A stretch of 64,000 bases of DNA, from assembly GCA_026713545.1 (NCBI GenBank), contig JAPOOG010000034.1:17788-81787 (forward strand), read 5' to 3'. Numbering within the stretch: the first letter of the stretch is position 1; the number at the start of each line of letters is the position of its first letter. The notes under the pieces are model-generated. The model saw nothing but the letters and a program-made list of their open reading frames with translations. It made no database searches and had not been told where the DNA came from. Shown piece by piece: positions 1-8,939 of this stretch. A program made the translations under genes and the position numbers. Origin of the DNA: Bryobacterales bacterium (GTDB lineage Bacteria > Acidobacteriota > Terriglobia > Bryobacterales > UBA6623).

Positions 1-1199
1 ATGACGTGCACTTCGCCTTCTTCGCTCCCAATGTAGATCTTGCCGTCGCCGCCGACCGGGGATGCCGTGAACGCACCGGGAGATAGGCGTTGGCGATAAA
101 CGATTTCACCGGTGCGGGGACGAAGGCAGGCCATGGTTCCGTTCCAGCGCGGGAGATAGAGCAGGCCGCCGTAGAGCAGCGGAGTTTGCATGTAGCTGCC
201 GAGGCGACGGGCGATCCAGGCGAGTCCTGCAGAGCGTTCTTTTGTGATCTTCACGACACCTCGATGTTTATGGCTTACCGCGTAGAGCGGAGCGAGTCCG
301 CCGTGGGAGTTCGTGATGTAGAAGAGGCCGTGACCGGCAATAGGCGTCGGGACCGGTATATCACCTCCTCCTTCGACTCGCCAAAGCTCTTTGCCGGTTT
401 CGAAGTCGTATCCGCCGGCATGCTTGAAGCCGTTGACGACGACCTGCGTGCTATCGGCGGTCGAGACAACGAGCGGCGTGCCCCAGGTCGGTACATCGCT
501 TCGTCTGACGCGCCAGACTTGCTTGCCGTCCGCGAGCCGGTAGGAAGCAAGAAAGCTGTTCTCCTGCACGTCGGCGAGGACGATCGCATGCCCGGAGTAC
601 ACTACCGGAGAGTTGCCGAACTCCCACTGAGCCTCAGGGATTTTGAAATAGCCCGCGTCAAGAGCGCCGAAATTTTTTTCCCAAATCACTTCGCCCGTGA
701 GGTCGAGGCAGTAGAGCCCTTCCGAACCGAAGAAAGCGACGAGTCTCTCGCCGTCCGTTGCGAGGGTCGAGTTGGCGTGGGAAGACTTGGTGTGACGCTT
801 CACCTTCGGGACGCCGCGATGGACTTCACGCTCCCAAAGCAGTTCCCCGCTGCTCCTGCGATAGCAGAGTACCTTCCACACGTGCTCGGACTCGTCATCG
901 ACCGGAGCGACGTCGCCGTAAAGGCCCAGGCGTAGATCTCCCTTGTCGGCTTCGCTGACTGCCGTAGTCAGAAAAAGCCTGTCCCCCCAAACGATCGGGC
1001 TGGAGAGGCCCAAACCAGGGATGGCAACTCTCCACTTGATGTGCTCGCCGGTCTTGACGTCCCAGCGGATCGGGAGTGCATGCCCCTCCGCGATACCGTT
1101 TGCCTGGCGGCCTCGGAATTGCGGCCAGTTTGCGTCAGCGGGTTGAGCGGTGGCTGGAAGAACAGCAGTGAAAAGGCAGATGACCCATATCGCCGCCAT
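1..1199 (-). CDS. PQQ-like beta-propeller repeat protein, 3' end outside window
   Basis: Open reading frame of 399 codons read on the minus strand from ATG at 1199 to the left window edge, so the C-terminus is missing. The first 19 residues are a signal peptide (hydrophobic, ending TAQPADA), followed by the NWPQFRG start typical of exported outer-membrane-assembly-B-like (PQQ_2) propellers. Repeated blade motifs are visible, such as GELLWEREV, GEVIWEKNF, GKQVWRVRR and GKELWRVEG, with SSPIVWGDRLF and GKIYIGSEEGEV. Such proteins are exported propellers of usually unknown ligand; no enzyme function can be inferred. It is divergent from the PhoD gene at 1266 with 66 bp between. No Shine-Dalgarno or good -10 box was seen before the start. 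Confidence 0.85.
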   Translation of the reverse strand, partial: MAAIWVICLFTAVLPATAQPADANWPQFRGRQANGIAEGHALPIRWDVKTGEHIKWRVAIPGLGLSSPIVWGDRLFLTTAVSEADKGDLRLGLYGDVAPVDDESEHVWKVLCYRRSSGELLWEREVHRGVPKVKRHTKSSHANSTLATDGERLVAFFGSEGLYCLDLTGEVIWEKNFGALDAGYFKIPEAQWEFGNSPVVYSGHAIVLADVQENSFLASYRLADGKQVWRVRRSDVPTWGTPLVVSTADSTQVVVNGFKHAGGYDFETGKELWRVEGGGDIPVPTPIAGHGLFYITNSHGGLAPLYAVSHKHRGVVKITKERSAGLAWIARRLGSYMQTPLLYGGLLYLPRWNGTMACLRPRTGEIVYRQRLSPGAFTASPVGGDGKIYIGSEEGEVHV

Positions 1200-1249
1200 G
1201 GTGACAGCTTAACGGTTCCTGGTGTGAGTCGCTTGCAGGCAGTTGCCCC

Positions 1250-1255
1250 TATAAT
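1250..1255 (+). promoter_or_regulatory. -10 box, probable leaderless promoter of the PhoD gene
   Basis: Perfect TATAAT ending 10 nt before the ATG at 1266. A transcript starting about 7 nt downstream of the hexamer would have a leader of only a few nucleotides. No convincing -35 hexamer is present at 16-18 bp. Confidence 0.5.
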
Positions 1256-1265
1256 CGTTCGCGAT

Positions 1266-3086
1266 ATGCGTATACGAGTGGTTGCGACATTGCTGTTTTT
1301 CGGAGGCGCCTCGACCGGTGCTGAGATTACACACGGTCCTATTCTTGGGCGTCTGAGTTCGTCGGGGATTGGAGTCTGGGCGCGGACGAAGCAGCCGGGT
1401 GAGTTTCATGTCCGTTATGGGACGACGCCGGCGAGCCTGGATCAGACGTCTGGAGTGGCGCATACGAACCTGGACCGTGACAACACAGGGTGGGTCCATA
1501 TCACGGGACTCGAACCGTACACCACCTACTATTACGAAGTCATGGGAGAGTCGGGGTCGCGCTCACCCGAGGAACTAAGGGGTGACTTCAGGACTCTCCC
1601 CAACGCGGACACGCACCGTCACGTTCAGTTCAATCCCGACGGTCTGTTCAACTTCCGCTTTGAATACGCCTGTGGCAATCAACAACGAGTGGACCCGAGT
1701 CTGCCGACTTTTCGCACGATGCTCGAACGCATCGAAGACTCGATCGACTTTGCCATTCTCGACGGTGACTGGATGTACGAGGAACTGCGTGAGCACACAG
1801 CAGATCAGTGGCTCAAGCAAACAGCGGCGCGGACGACACCACGGATTGTGGATCTTGCTCCAACGATCGTGGGTGTCTGGGAAAACTACAAGCTGTATCT
1901 GAAACGCGGCAAAAACCTAGCGGCTTGGCATCGCGAAGTTCCGTCGTTCTTTATGTTCGATGACCACGAGATCCTCAACGACGTAAACGGAACCGGCACG
2001 CCAGGACTCCGCAATCGCCGAGCCGTCTTCCGCGATATCGGAATCGAAGCTTGGTATCACTATCTCGGTTGGTCGAACCCGGTTGATTGGAGACAGAACA
2101 TTCACTTCGGGAGGGCCGAGTTGAAAGCTGGGCAAGACATCCTTGTCGACTCGTCCGCTGACTTTCGAGAGCTAAAGACGAGCGAATCCGGAACACTGAC
2201 CATACATTGGGGAACGCCCGACGCTGGCGTCAACAACACGCAGCTCGATCGCATTGGCGGCGACCCCAATGCGGGCGTCTACAAGATCAGGGAGATCGTG
2301 GATCGTAACCGCTTGCGTGTTTCGCCCGCGCCCAAGCAGGATGGCGAAGCGTCGTATTCGGTCGGAAGATTCAACCACTTCCGCCAGAAAATCACGAACA
2401 CAGAGTTCTTTTACGTCGACACCCGCAGCCATCGCCAGATGCACGATTTGAGCAATCCATTCAAAGAGGGGGTTTCGATTCTGGGTGAATCGCAGAAGCG
2501 GTGGCTCAAGAATGCGATGCGCTCGAGCACGGCCGACTTTCTGTTCATCATCAGTTCAGTGAACTTGATGGTGCCTCACGTTACCGGCCGGCAGACGCCC
2601 AACAACAAGGACGAAGCCTGGACGGCGGTAACGGTAGAGCGCGAAGAACTGATCGACTATTGGGACTCGCTGGGCAAGCCGGTATTCGTCCTGACCGGTG
2701 ACCTCCACAACAGCTTCGCAATCAAGATTACGGATCGGGTTTGGGAATTCGCGTCGGGGCCGCACAACTCGGCGAACCATCGGTTGATTGAGGAAGCGAA
2801 TCGTCCGACGAGCGGCAAGTATGAGTCTCGCGGCAGGGAATGTGAGATCCGCTGGTCGACGTTCGTTCCCAATGAGGTCCAGGGAAGGAAACGGCGGCCC
2901 GTCTACACCGTGGTTCAAGTGAACAATACTTTCCGGGTGCCGGGCGGGCTGGAGGAAGGGCAGGGGCCTTCCAGCGCTGACATCTGGGCGGCCTACGAAG
3001 TTCCACAGGTGACTTTTCAATACTACGATGGGCTCACGGGGGACTTGCTTTACGCGGAGTCGATTCCTGCTTCGCAAAAGAACTAG
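1266..3086 (+). CDS. PhoD-family alkaline phosphatase (metallophosphatase)
   Basis: 606 residues starting at ATG 1266, where a short signal peptide begins (MRIRVVATLLFFGGASTGAE); the frame is open further upstream but without signal-peptide character. The N-terminal Fn3-like domain has the ITHGPILGRL start and YYYEV motif seen in PhoD proteins. Metal-site motifs are visible in order: LDGDWMYEEL, FMFDDHEILND and VLTGDLHNS. PhoD enzymes are exported phosphomonoesterases or diesterases using Ca/Fe. The protein is probably periplasmic. A stem-loop (GGGCG/CGCCC) lies directly after the stop and could end the transcript. Substrate is not deducible; some family members act on other phosphoesters. 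Confidence 0.87.
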   Translation: MRIRVVATLLFFGGASTGAEITHGPILGRLSSSGIGVWARTKQPGEFHVRYGTTPASLDQTSGVAHTNLDRDNTGWVHITGLEPYTTYYYEVMGESGSRSPEELRGDFRTLPNADTHRHVQFNPDGLFNFRFEYACGNQQRVDPSLPTFRTMLERIEDSIDFAILDGDWMYEELREHTADQWLKQTAARTTPRIVDLAPTIVGVWENYKLYLKRGKNLAAWHREVPSFFMFDDHEILNDVNGTGTPGLRNRRAVFRDIGIEAWYHYLGWSNPVDWRQNIHFGRAELKAGQDILVDSSADFRELKTSESGTLTIHWGTPDAGVNNTQLDRIGGDPNAGVYKIREIVDRNRLRVSPAPKQDGEASYSVGRFNHFRQKITNTEFFYVDTRSHRQMHDLSNPFKEGVSILGESQKRWLKNAMRSSTADFLFIISSVNLMVPHVTGRQTPNNKDEAWTAVTVEREELIDYWDSLGKPVFVLTGDLHNSFAIKITDRVWEFASGPHNSANHRLIEEANRPTSGKYESRGRECEIRWSTFVPNEVQGRKRRPVYTVVQVNNTFRVPGGLEEGQGPSSADIWAAYEVPQVTFQYYDGLTGDLLYAESIPASQKN

Positions 3087-3262
3087 AGGGCGTTTCCGCG
3101 CCCTGCTGGCGCAGGCGCGCGGCTTCAAACCCAAAGCTCAGTTCGATGCCGATCTCAAGCTGACCGGTCATCGGATAACTCGAAGCGGGAAGGAATCTCC
3201 TCCTTCAACAGACATTCAATCCGGTTCGCCTCAGTGATACGGCTGAGGCCGACGGGTGGCTG

Positions 3263-3276
3263 TAAGAACGTTCTTA
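3263..3276. promoter_or_regulatory. 14-bp perfect palindrome, operator candidate
   Basis: TAAGAACGTTCTTA is its own reverse complement and sits 51 bp before the start of the 35-residue membrane peptide. Size and symmetry fit a dimeric repressor site. No regulator can be named. Confidence 0.35.
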
Positions 3277-3327
3277 TCTACTGCTCGGGCATCTTTGATT
3301 GGAACTTCATTCCGAAAGGATAAAATC

Positions 3328-3435
3328 ATGTTTGATTCAGCCGAGAAAAAAGAGGCCGGGATACCTTGGGGCATCATCGGCGCTGGCGTAGCCCTCGCAG
3401 CACTGCTGATTGTTGGTTACCTGATGATGAACTAG
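3328..3435 (+). CDS. 35-residue single-pass membrane peptide
   Basis: ATG at 3328 to TAG at 3433-3435. A good ribosome binding site (GAAAGGA, 3314-3320) is placed 7 nt before the ATG, which supports translation. Residues 1-11 are charged and polar (MFDSAEKKEAG), then residues 12-32 form one transmembrane helix (IPWGIIGAGVALAALLIVGY), ending in LMMN. No family is recognised. It stands alone between two transcription units and is preceded by a 14-bp palindrome. It could be a small regulatory membrane protein or a chance ORF; the ribosome binding site and clean helix make it plausible. Confidence 0.55.
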   Translation: MFDSAEKKEAGIPWGIIGAGVALAALLIVGYLMMN

Positions 3436-3535
3436 CAGCGGCCCTCCACGTGGGGCGGCGCCGAGATGGTGGTTCGAAGAACAGTCGCAGGCGTATGCGC
3501 CCAAAGGGGGGGAAGGAAAATTTCGATGTGCCGCG

Positions 3536-4354
3536 TCAGGTAGTCCGCAGCGTGCGAATGTAGACGTTGCGGAAAGCCACTGGTCCGTGATCGCCCTGTA
3601 GCAGCAGCGGAGCTTGCGGTTTTTCCTCCCACGGCGACCACCCTCGGGTCGAGCCGGTGAGTTCAAACTCGTCGTGGATTCGACGGCCGTTGTGAACCAC
3701 TCGAAGGAACGAGGCATTCTGAGTCTTCTTGCCGTTCCTGTCGTAGCGCGGTGCGCGGAACCAGACGTGAAAACTCTCCCACTCACCGGGAGAACGGCTG
3801 GCATTGAAGCGCGGCGGCTCGCCGCCAACACGCTTTTCGCCGATCATGCGGGCGTAGATACCGCCGTTGTCGCCGTACTTCAGTTCGGTACGGCCGAAGC
3901 TGTCCCGAATCTGAATCTCGTAAAGGCCCATCATGCAGATACCGGAGTTTGAACCTTGGGCGACCATGGATTCGAGAAATAGCTCGACGTCCGCGTAGTT
4001 CATCTTGGTGATCGGGCTGTCGGATTTACCTCGCTGATTGTTGACGAACGCCGGCGCGTTTGCTGAATAGGGCTCCCGTTTACGTGCAAGTTTCTTTGGA
4101 TCATCGGGGTCGAGCCGGACATCGGTAGCTATCTCCCAGTCGAACGGCTTGGGCGCGCGGCCTGGATCTCGCAACGGTTTCCATAGTTCAAGGTCCCTGC
4201 CGTTGAAGAGCGATTCCCAACCTTGAGATGGGTCTTCGAGCGACAGCCGTAGCGCCTCGAACTCCGGAGTCGGGCTCTGATCGGCGCCTCGCGCCAGAGG
4301 GGCTGCTCCGGACACGAACGCAGCGGCCGTGAGCAGAAACCGCCGACGTTTCAT
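3536..4354 (-). CDS. DUF1080 (3-keto-disaccharide hydrolase-type) exported protein
   Basis: 272 residues with start chosen at 4354 (MKRRRFLLTAAAFVSGAAPLARG, an export signal with basic n-region). A TACAAT hexamer lies 7 nt before this ATG (4362-4367 on the plus strand), so the upstream in-frame ATG at 4363 would lie inside the -10 box. The body shows the DUF1080 pattern: GWESLFNGRDLELWKPL near residue 47, then NGGIYARM, EWESFHVWFRA and a C-terminal VAFRNVYIRTLR. DUF1080 is a concanavalin-like fold found in exported glycan-active proteins of Acidobacteria and Planctomycetes; some members hydrolyse 3-keto-glycosides. It lies 30 bp downstream of a sialidase-type gene and may be co-transcribed. 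Confidence 0.82.
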   Translation of the reverse strand: MKRRRFLLTAAAFVSGAAPLARGADQSPTPEFEALRLSLEDPSQGWESLFNGRDLELWKPLRDPGRAPKPFDWEIATDVRLDPDDPKKLARKREPYSANAPAFVNNQRGKSDSPITKMNYADVELFLESMVAQGSNSGICMMGLYEIQIRDSFGRTELKYGDNGGIYARMIGEKRVGGEPPRFNASRSPGEWESFHVWFRAPRYDRNGKKTQNASFLRVVHNGRRIHDEFELTGSTRGWSPWEEKPQAPLLLQGDHGPVAFRNVYIRTLRTT

Positions 4355-4384
4355 GGACCCCATTGTAGGTGAGCCCAGGCCCTA

Positions 4385-5554
4385 CTAGGCGTCCAGGCCA
4401 TCTGCACCGTCGGTGAGCCAATCCAGCGTAAATCGCGCCAACGTCAGGGTGTCGTAGGCGGTATCGTCGCCACGCTCGTAAAGACAAGCGATCGTGTGAT
4501 CCGACAGAACCGCGAGTGAAGAATAAGCAGACGGGCCTGCGTGGAGGGTCTTCGCGACGGGCCAGGACTCCGCTTCGTCATAGCTCAAGCGCACGGTCAT
4601 GTTCACGCGATCGGTCGTGCTGGCCGGGTTTGAGAACAAGAGACGGTTCCTGCCGTTGTCTGCGGCGAGCGTGTAGCGCAGAAAGCTGCCCTGGCAGACC
4701 GGCTCGATCAGTGTTTCGTCGAAAGCCAATTCGCTCCAGGTCACACCGCCGTCCTTGCTCCAGGCAAGTGCGCGCTTGCCGAGGCGGTCGGCACGCTTCG
4801 CTACCTTGCCCCAGTAGCTGCGCATGTTGAGCAACAGCCTCCCGTCGGCCAGCTCCACGACCTGTGACTCGTCGGTATGCTCGGGCAACAGGCCACCCCG
4901 TTGCCAGCTCTCACCACGGTCGTCGCTGAAGAAAACGTGAGAATGCATGATGCGATGCTCACCGACCATCACACCGTGGTCGCACGGGATCACAAGCCGC
5001 CCTTTGTGAGGACCCTTTCGCATCTGAATGCTGACGCCGGGCCCGGTGGCCACCCACACCCAGTGCTTTTGGATGACGCCTTCGGAGATGTTGACCGGAG
5101 CTGACCACGTCAAGCCATCGTCGTCACTCATGGTGATCAGGATTTGCTTGTTGTCCCGGCAGAATGGCATCCAGATCGCCCCGGTGTCTTGATCCACGAC
5201 AGGGCATGGGTTCCCGATGGTAATCTCCGCGCTGCCGCCTTCTTCGTAGACGATTTCATGGGGAGACCAGGTCTCTCCACCGTCAGTGCTGCGCTTGACG
5301 ATTAAATCAATGTCACCGTGGTCGCGACGGTTGTTCTTCCGCCCCTCGCAGAACGCGAGCAGAGTTCCGGCCTGTGTCGTTAGAAGTGAGGGTATACGAT
5401 AGCTGTGGTAGCCGTCCTGTCCGGCAGTCCAGAGGGGCCTTTGGTTCAGGCCTGCCTGCTGATCTGCCGAATCGTAGGACCCGCAGCAGATCGCGGATGC
5501 CGCGAGGGCCATCGAGGACTGCGTGAGGATGAATCGTCTGGTAAGCACAGGCAT
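4385..5554 (-). CDS. sialidase-family (BNR/Asp-box) exported hydrolase
   Basis: 389 residues from ATG 5554; a second ATG at 5566 overlaps the -10 box of a strong promoter and is less likely. An export signal (MPVLTRRFILTQSSMALAAS) is followed by the sialidase YRIPSLL motif and EGR (GTLLAFCEGRKNN), then at least four Asp boxes: STDGGETWS, SDDDGLTWS, SDDRGESWQ and SKDGGVTWS. These mark a six-bladed sialidase propeller as in GH33 and related exo-sialidases. The preserved Arg of RIP and Glu/Arg of EGR fit an active enzyme, but many acidobacterial homologues are annotated only as sialidase-like. With the DUF1080 gene downstream it suggests extracellular glycan use. Confidence 0.82.
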   Translation of the reverse strand: MPVLTRRFILTQSSMALAASAICCGSYDSADQQAGLNQRPLWTAGQDGYHSYRIPSLLTTQAGTLLAFCEGRKNNRRDHGDIDLIVKRSTDGGETWSPHEIVYEEGGSAEITIGNPCPVVDQDTGAIWMPFCRDNKQILITMSDDDGLTWSAPVNISEGVIQKHWVWVATGPGVSIQMRKGPHKGRLVIPCDHGVMVGEHRIMHSHVFFSDDRGESWQRGGLLPEHTDESQVVELADGRLLLNMRSYWGKVAKRADRLGKRALAWSKDGGVTWSELAFDETLIEPVCQGSFLRYTLAADNGRNRLLFSNPASTTDRVNMTVRLSYDEAESWPVAKTLHAGPSAYSSLAVLSDHTIACLYERGDDTAYDTLTLARFTLDWLTDGADGLDA

Positions 5555-5565
5555 GTCGGTAGCCA

Positions 5566-5594
5566 TGTATAGCGCGCCGCGTTCGCGGCGTCAA
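5566..5594 (-). promoter_or_regulatory. sigma70-type promoter of the sialidase gene
   Basis: On the minus strand TTGACG (plus coordinates 5589-5594) is separated by exactly 17 bp from TATACA (5566-5571). The -10 box ends 11 nt before the ATG at 5554, leaving almost no leader. Confidence 0.65.
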
Positions 5595-5800
5595 GGACTA
5601 TCGACTGGAAAAGAAGGAGCTATGCCTTCGAGTCCTTTCTTCCAGCAAAGCGGCTTCACCGAGAGCCGATCTTACTCTTGATTTTGCTTCGCTCTCTTAT
5701 CACCGCTGCGAATGTCTTGTTGGGCGAGCAAGCGGATTAGGAGGAGGCTCCAGAAATTTCCTGCTTTCTCGGAGTGATCCTTGTCCCATCACTATTAGCC

Positions 5801-5829
5801 TTCGTCATGGGCTGCCCCGTGCCTATAAT
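5801..5829 (+). promoter_or_regulatory. promoter of the gamma-glutamyltransferase gene
   Basis: TTCGTC (5801-5806) and a perfect TATAAT (5824-5829) are spaced by 17 bp. The GTG start at 5859 follows with the ribosome binding site AGGGAG at 5845-5850. Confidence 0.55.
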
Positions 5830-5858
5830 GGTGCCCATCCGAGTAGGGAGGCACGCCC

Positions 5859-7664
5859 GTGTTCGACTTTGCCTGTCATCGTTTCCATGTCCTCGTCATT
5901 GGCTTGTTGATCTCTGCGCCCCTCACGGCCGATAAGCCGAACGACCGCCCTTTCTGGCGCCCCGTCCTGATGGGCACCAACGGCATGGTTGCGGCCGAGC
6001 ACCCGCTGGAGTGCCGAGCGGCCATCAAGGCTCTCGAGGCCGGTGGCAATGCGATCGACGCCGCCGTGGCCTCGTTCTATATGACGACGGTCGTCGAGCA
6101 GCATCAGGCTGGAATTGGCGGCGACGGCTTCATCCTGGCGTATGTCGCTGAGGAAGATCGGGTTATCTTCATCAATGGCACAGGACCTGCGCCAAAGCTC
6201 GCGACGGCCGAGTTCTACCGCAAGCTCGGTAGGGTCCCCGATGCCGGACCGTATTCGACCGACGTTCCCGGCATGGCCGGCGGTTTTGACTTGGCGCTGA
6301 AAAAGTACGGCACGATGTCGTACAAGAAACTCCTGGAGCCCGTGATCGAAGCGGCGGGCAAGGGGCATCCCTTATCGTTCTGGGCGTCGAGCTACCATCG
6401 CAAGACGATTCCAAAGCTCTCACCGTTCCCGAGTTCCGTCAAGACGCTGCTCAAGAACGGCGGGCCTTTCGAACCCGGCGATCTTTTCGTGCAGAAGGAT
6501 CTCGCGAAAACCTTGGAGACGATCGCCAATGAGGGCGCCGAGGCCTTCTATCGCGGACGCCTGGCGCGGCTGTCCGCCGATTTCTACAAGAAACAGAAGG
6601 GGCTATTGCGGTACGAAGACTTGGCATCTTATGAACCCGAGGAGGCTGAACCGATCAAGACCACCTATGCCGATCTCGAGGTTTATCAGAGCGCGCCCAA
6701 TTCGCAGGGCATTGTGATGCTGATGGCGCTCAACATCCTTGAAGGCTTTGCGCTCGACAAGATGGGTCACAATTCACCCGAATACATCCATGTCGTGACC
6801 GAATCGCTGAAGCTGGCCTTCGCGGACCGCAACAAGTACATCGCGGACCCACGCTTCGCCAAGGACATGCCTGTGGAGAGTTTGCTTTCGAAGGCCTACG
6901 CCAAGCAGCGCCGATCGCTCATTCACATGGACAAGACGCTGGCCCCTCCACCACCTCCCGGCGACCCACGCAACCACAAAGCAGTGCTGGGCGACAGCGA
7001 TGTCAATTACGCCAATGGCAAACAAGCCGCCCTTGAGAAGTCGTACGTGAACACTGATGGGGAGACGTCATCGTTCTCGATCGCTGACCGTTTCGGGAAC
7101 CTGGTCTCGGTGACGCACAGCGTAAACGGCACCTTCGGCAGCGGCATGATTGTCGAGGGCGGCGGTTACGTTCTGAACAACCGCATGCCGTACTTCAGTC
7201 TTGCAGAGGACGACGTGAACTTCCTTGTCCCCGGCAAGCGCACACGGCACACCGTAAACCCGGCGTTGGCCCTCAAGAACGGCAGGCCGTACCTGGCTTG
7301 GAACACGCCAGGCGGTGACAATCAGCCGCAAGCGATGCTACAGGCATTCTTGAATGTCGTCGTCTTCGATATGAACATACAACAGGCCGTCGAGGCACCG
7401 ACCGTTACGAGCTTTGGCTTCAAAGCATCGATGTATCCGCAACCAGTGAAGGGTACGCTCGCGATGCCCAGAGTCCTTGCAAACGAAGTGGGTGAAAGAG
7501 TTTCGAAGCTAGGACACCGCACCGAAGTGATCGAGATGCAGCAGCCCTATCAGCAGCAGCCGTCTGGCGCTGGTGCGGTCAAGATGGTCATGATCGATTC
7601 CGAACGCGGCGTGCTGATGGGCGGCGTCAGTCCGGCCAAAGACGACTATGTGATGGGCTGGTAA
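5859..7664 (+). CDS. ggt: gamma-glutamyltransferase
   Basis: 601 residues from GTG 5859 (AGGGAG eight bases upstream). A signal peptide covers about residues 1-24. The large-subunit part shows GMVAAEHPL, GGNAIDAAVA and GIGGDGF; the autocleavage site is GETSSFSIAD with the catalytic Thr in the TSSFS position of the usual T-T-H-[FY]-S. Further on VNGTFGSGM and the oxyanion region are visible. The enzyme transfers or hydrolyses gamma-glutamyl groups, chiefly from glutathione, in the periplasm after self-cleavage into two subunits. Next genes (amidohydrolase, leucyl aminopeptidase on the other strand, M81 peptidase) fit peptide or amide turnover. Confidence 0.92.
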   Translation: MFDFACHRFHVLVIGLLISAPLTADKPNDRPFWRPVLMGTNGMVAAEHPLECRAAIKALEAGGNAIDAAVASFYMTTVVEQHQAGIGGDGFILAYVAEEDRVIFINGTGPAPKLATAEFYRKLGRVPDAGPYSTDVPGMAGGFDLALKKYGTMSYKKLLEPVIEAAGKGHPLSFWASSYHRKTIPKLSPFPSSVKTLLKNGGPFEPGDLFVQKDLAKTLETIANEGAEAFYRGRLARLSADFYKKQKGLLRYEDLASYEPEEAEPIKTTYADLEVYQSAPNSQGIVMLMALNILEGFALDKMGHNSPEYIHVVTESLKLAFADRNKYIADPRFAKDMPVESLLSKAYAKQRRSLIHMDKTLAPPPPPGDPRNHKAVLGDSDVNYANGKQAALEKSYVNTDGETSSFSIADRFGNLVSVTHSVNGTFGSGMIVEGGGYVLNNRMPYFSLAEDDVNFLVPGKRTRHTVNPALALKNGRPYLAWNTPGGDNQPQAMLQAFLNVVVFDMNIQQAVEAPTVTSFGFKASMYPQPVKGTLAMPRVLANEVGERVSKLGHRTEVIEMQQPYQQQPSGAGAVKMVMIDSERGVLMGGVSPAKDDYVMGW

Positions 7665-7706
7665 CTACGCCGCTTGCCGCGGGCGGCTTATCCATTGGAG
7701 TGGACC

Positions 7707-8921
7707 ATGTACGACCTGATCATCCGTAACGGAACTCTCGTAGATCCCGCTCAGGGTATCAACACGCAAAAGGACATTGCGCTCACTGGCGGGCGGGTCG
7801 CAGCCGTCATCGATCCGGCGTCCGGAGTTGCGGCAAAGCATACTCTCGATGTTCGGGGCCTCTATGTCTTGCCGGGGCTGATCGACCTCCATGTCCACGT
7901 GTTTTCCGGCGTCAGCCACTACGGCATTGACGTTGACCCCACATGCCTGGCCCGAGGCGTGACCACTGTTCTCGACGCAGGCTCATCTGGCGCGCTGACT
8001 TTTCCGGGATTCCGCAAGTTCATCATCGACGTTTCACAGACACGGCTCTACGCGCTGCTGAACATTTCTGCAATGGGGATGGTCAGCGGATCTGAGACCA
8101 TTCCGCCGCTCGGTGAGTTGGAAGATCTGCGCTACTCCAACGTCGAAACTGCGGTGCGGATGATCGAGGCGAACCGTGACCGCATTCTCGGCGTCAAGGT
8201 GCGCTTATCAGATTTCCTGGCTGCGGACGGAAAGAACGAACTGCAGGCGCTGCTGCGTGCTCGCGAAGCGGCGGAGGCTGTGCGTCTGCCACTGATGGTT
8301 CATTCGCCGCTTTCGAGCATCCCGACGGAACGGATTCTTGACGAACTGCGACCCGGCGACATCCTCACACACTGTGTTCACGGCCACGGGGCGGGAGGCA
8401 TCATGAGCGACGATTTGAAAGTGCTGCCTGCGGTGCGGAAGAAAGTCGAGCAGGGCCTGCGGCTCGACGTCGGTCACGGGCGCGGAAGCTTTACGTTCCG
8501 GGTGGCTCGTGCCTCCTTAGAACAAGGCGTCGTCCCCGGGACCATTAGCAGCGACCTGCATACGTACAACCTGCACGGACCGGTGTTCGACTTGGTCACG
8601 ACAATGGACAAGTTCTTACACATCGGGATGGAACTCTATGAAGTGGTTCGGCGTGTGACGAGCACGCCTGCGGAAGTCCTCGACATGCCGGAGGAGATCG
8701 GTACGCTGAAGCCCGGCGCCTACGCCGACATCGTTGTGCTTGAGATGCAAGAGGGGGAGTTTGATCTGACGGATGCCTTCGGTGTCACCGAGACTGGGCA
8801 TTACCACTTGGAGCCTCGCTATATCTTCCGAGGCGGTCGGCAGGTGGGAGTTCTGCCGCGCCCCGAATCCTCCGGTGACTACTTTCAACCTCCGGAGATC
8901 CCGGAACCGATCAAGCCCTGA
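7707..8921 (+). CDS. amidohydrolase/deacetylase-family metallohydrolase
   Basis: 404 residues from ATG 7707 (GGAG six bases upstream); an in-frame start at 7674 has no ribosome binding site. Amidohydrolase-superfamily pattern: LIIRNGTLVDPAQG, the metal motif LPGLIDLHVHVF near residue 60, GVKVRLSD containing the lysine normally carboxylated, LTHCVHGHG, and the later ISSDLHTYN with the metal Asp. The C-terminal small domain KPGAYADIVVLE is typical. Best match in memory is the EF_0837/AHA_3915-type family, often annotated as dihydroorotase-like or D-aminoacylase-like. Forty-two bases separate it from ggt and both are likely co-transcribed. No signal peptide; cytoplasmic. Confidence 0.85.
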   Translation: MYDLIIRNGTLVDPAQGINTQKDIALTGGRVAAVIDPASGVAAKHTLDVRGLYVLPGLIDLHVHVFSGVSHYGIDVDPTCLARGVTTVLDAGSSGALTFPGFRKFIIDVSQTRLYALLNISAMGMVSGSETIPPLGELEDLRYSNVETAVRMIEANRDRILGVKVRLSDFLAADGKNELQALLRAREAAEAVRLPLMVHSPLSSIPTERILDELRPGDILTHCVHGHGAGGIMSDDLKVLPAVRKKVEQGLRLDVGHGRGSFTFRVARASLEQGVVPGTISSDLHTYNLHGPVFDLVTTMDKFLHIGMELYEVVRRVTSTPAEVLDMPEEIGTLKPGAYADIVVLEMQEGEFDLTDAFGVTETGHYHLEPRYIFRGGRQVGVLPRPESSGDYFQPPEIPEPIKP

Positions 8922-8939
8922 AGCCAGCAGTCAATGTGG

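Noticed and set aside
90..935. Plus-strand open frame of 281 codons
   Set aside because: It is antisense to the PQQ-type propeller, whose minus-strand frame shows signal peptide and blade motifs; the plus frame has no domain or ribosome binding site.
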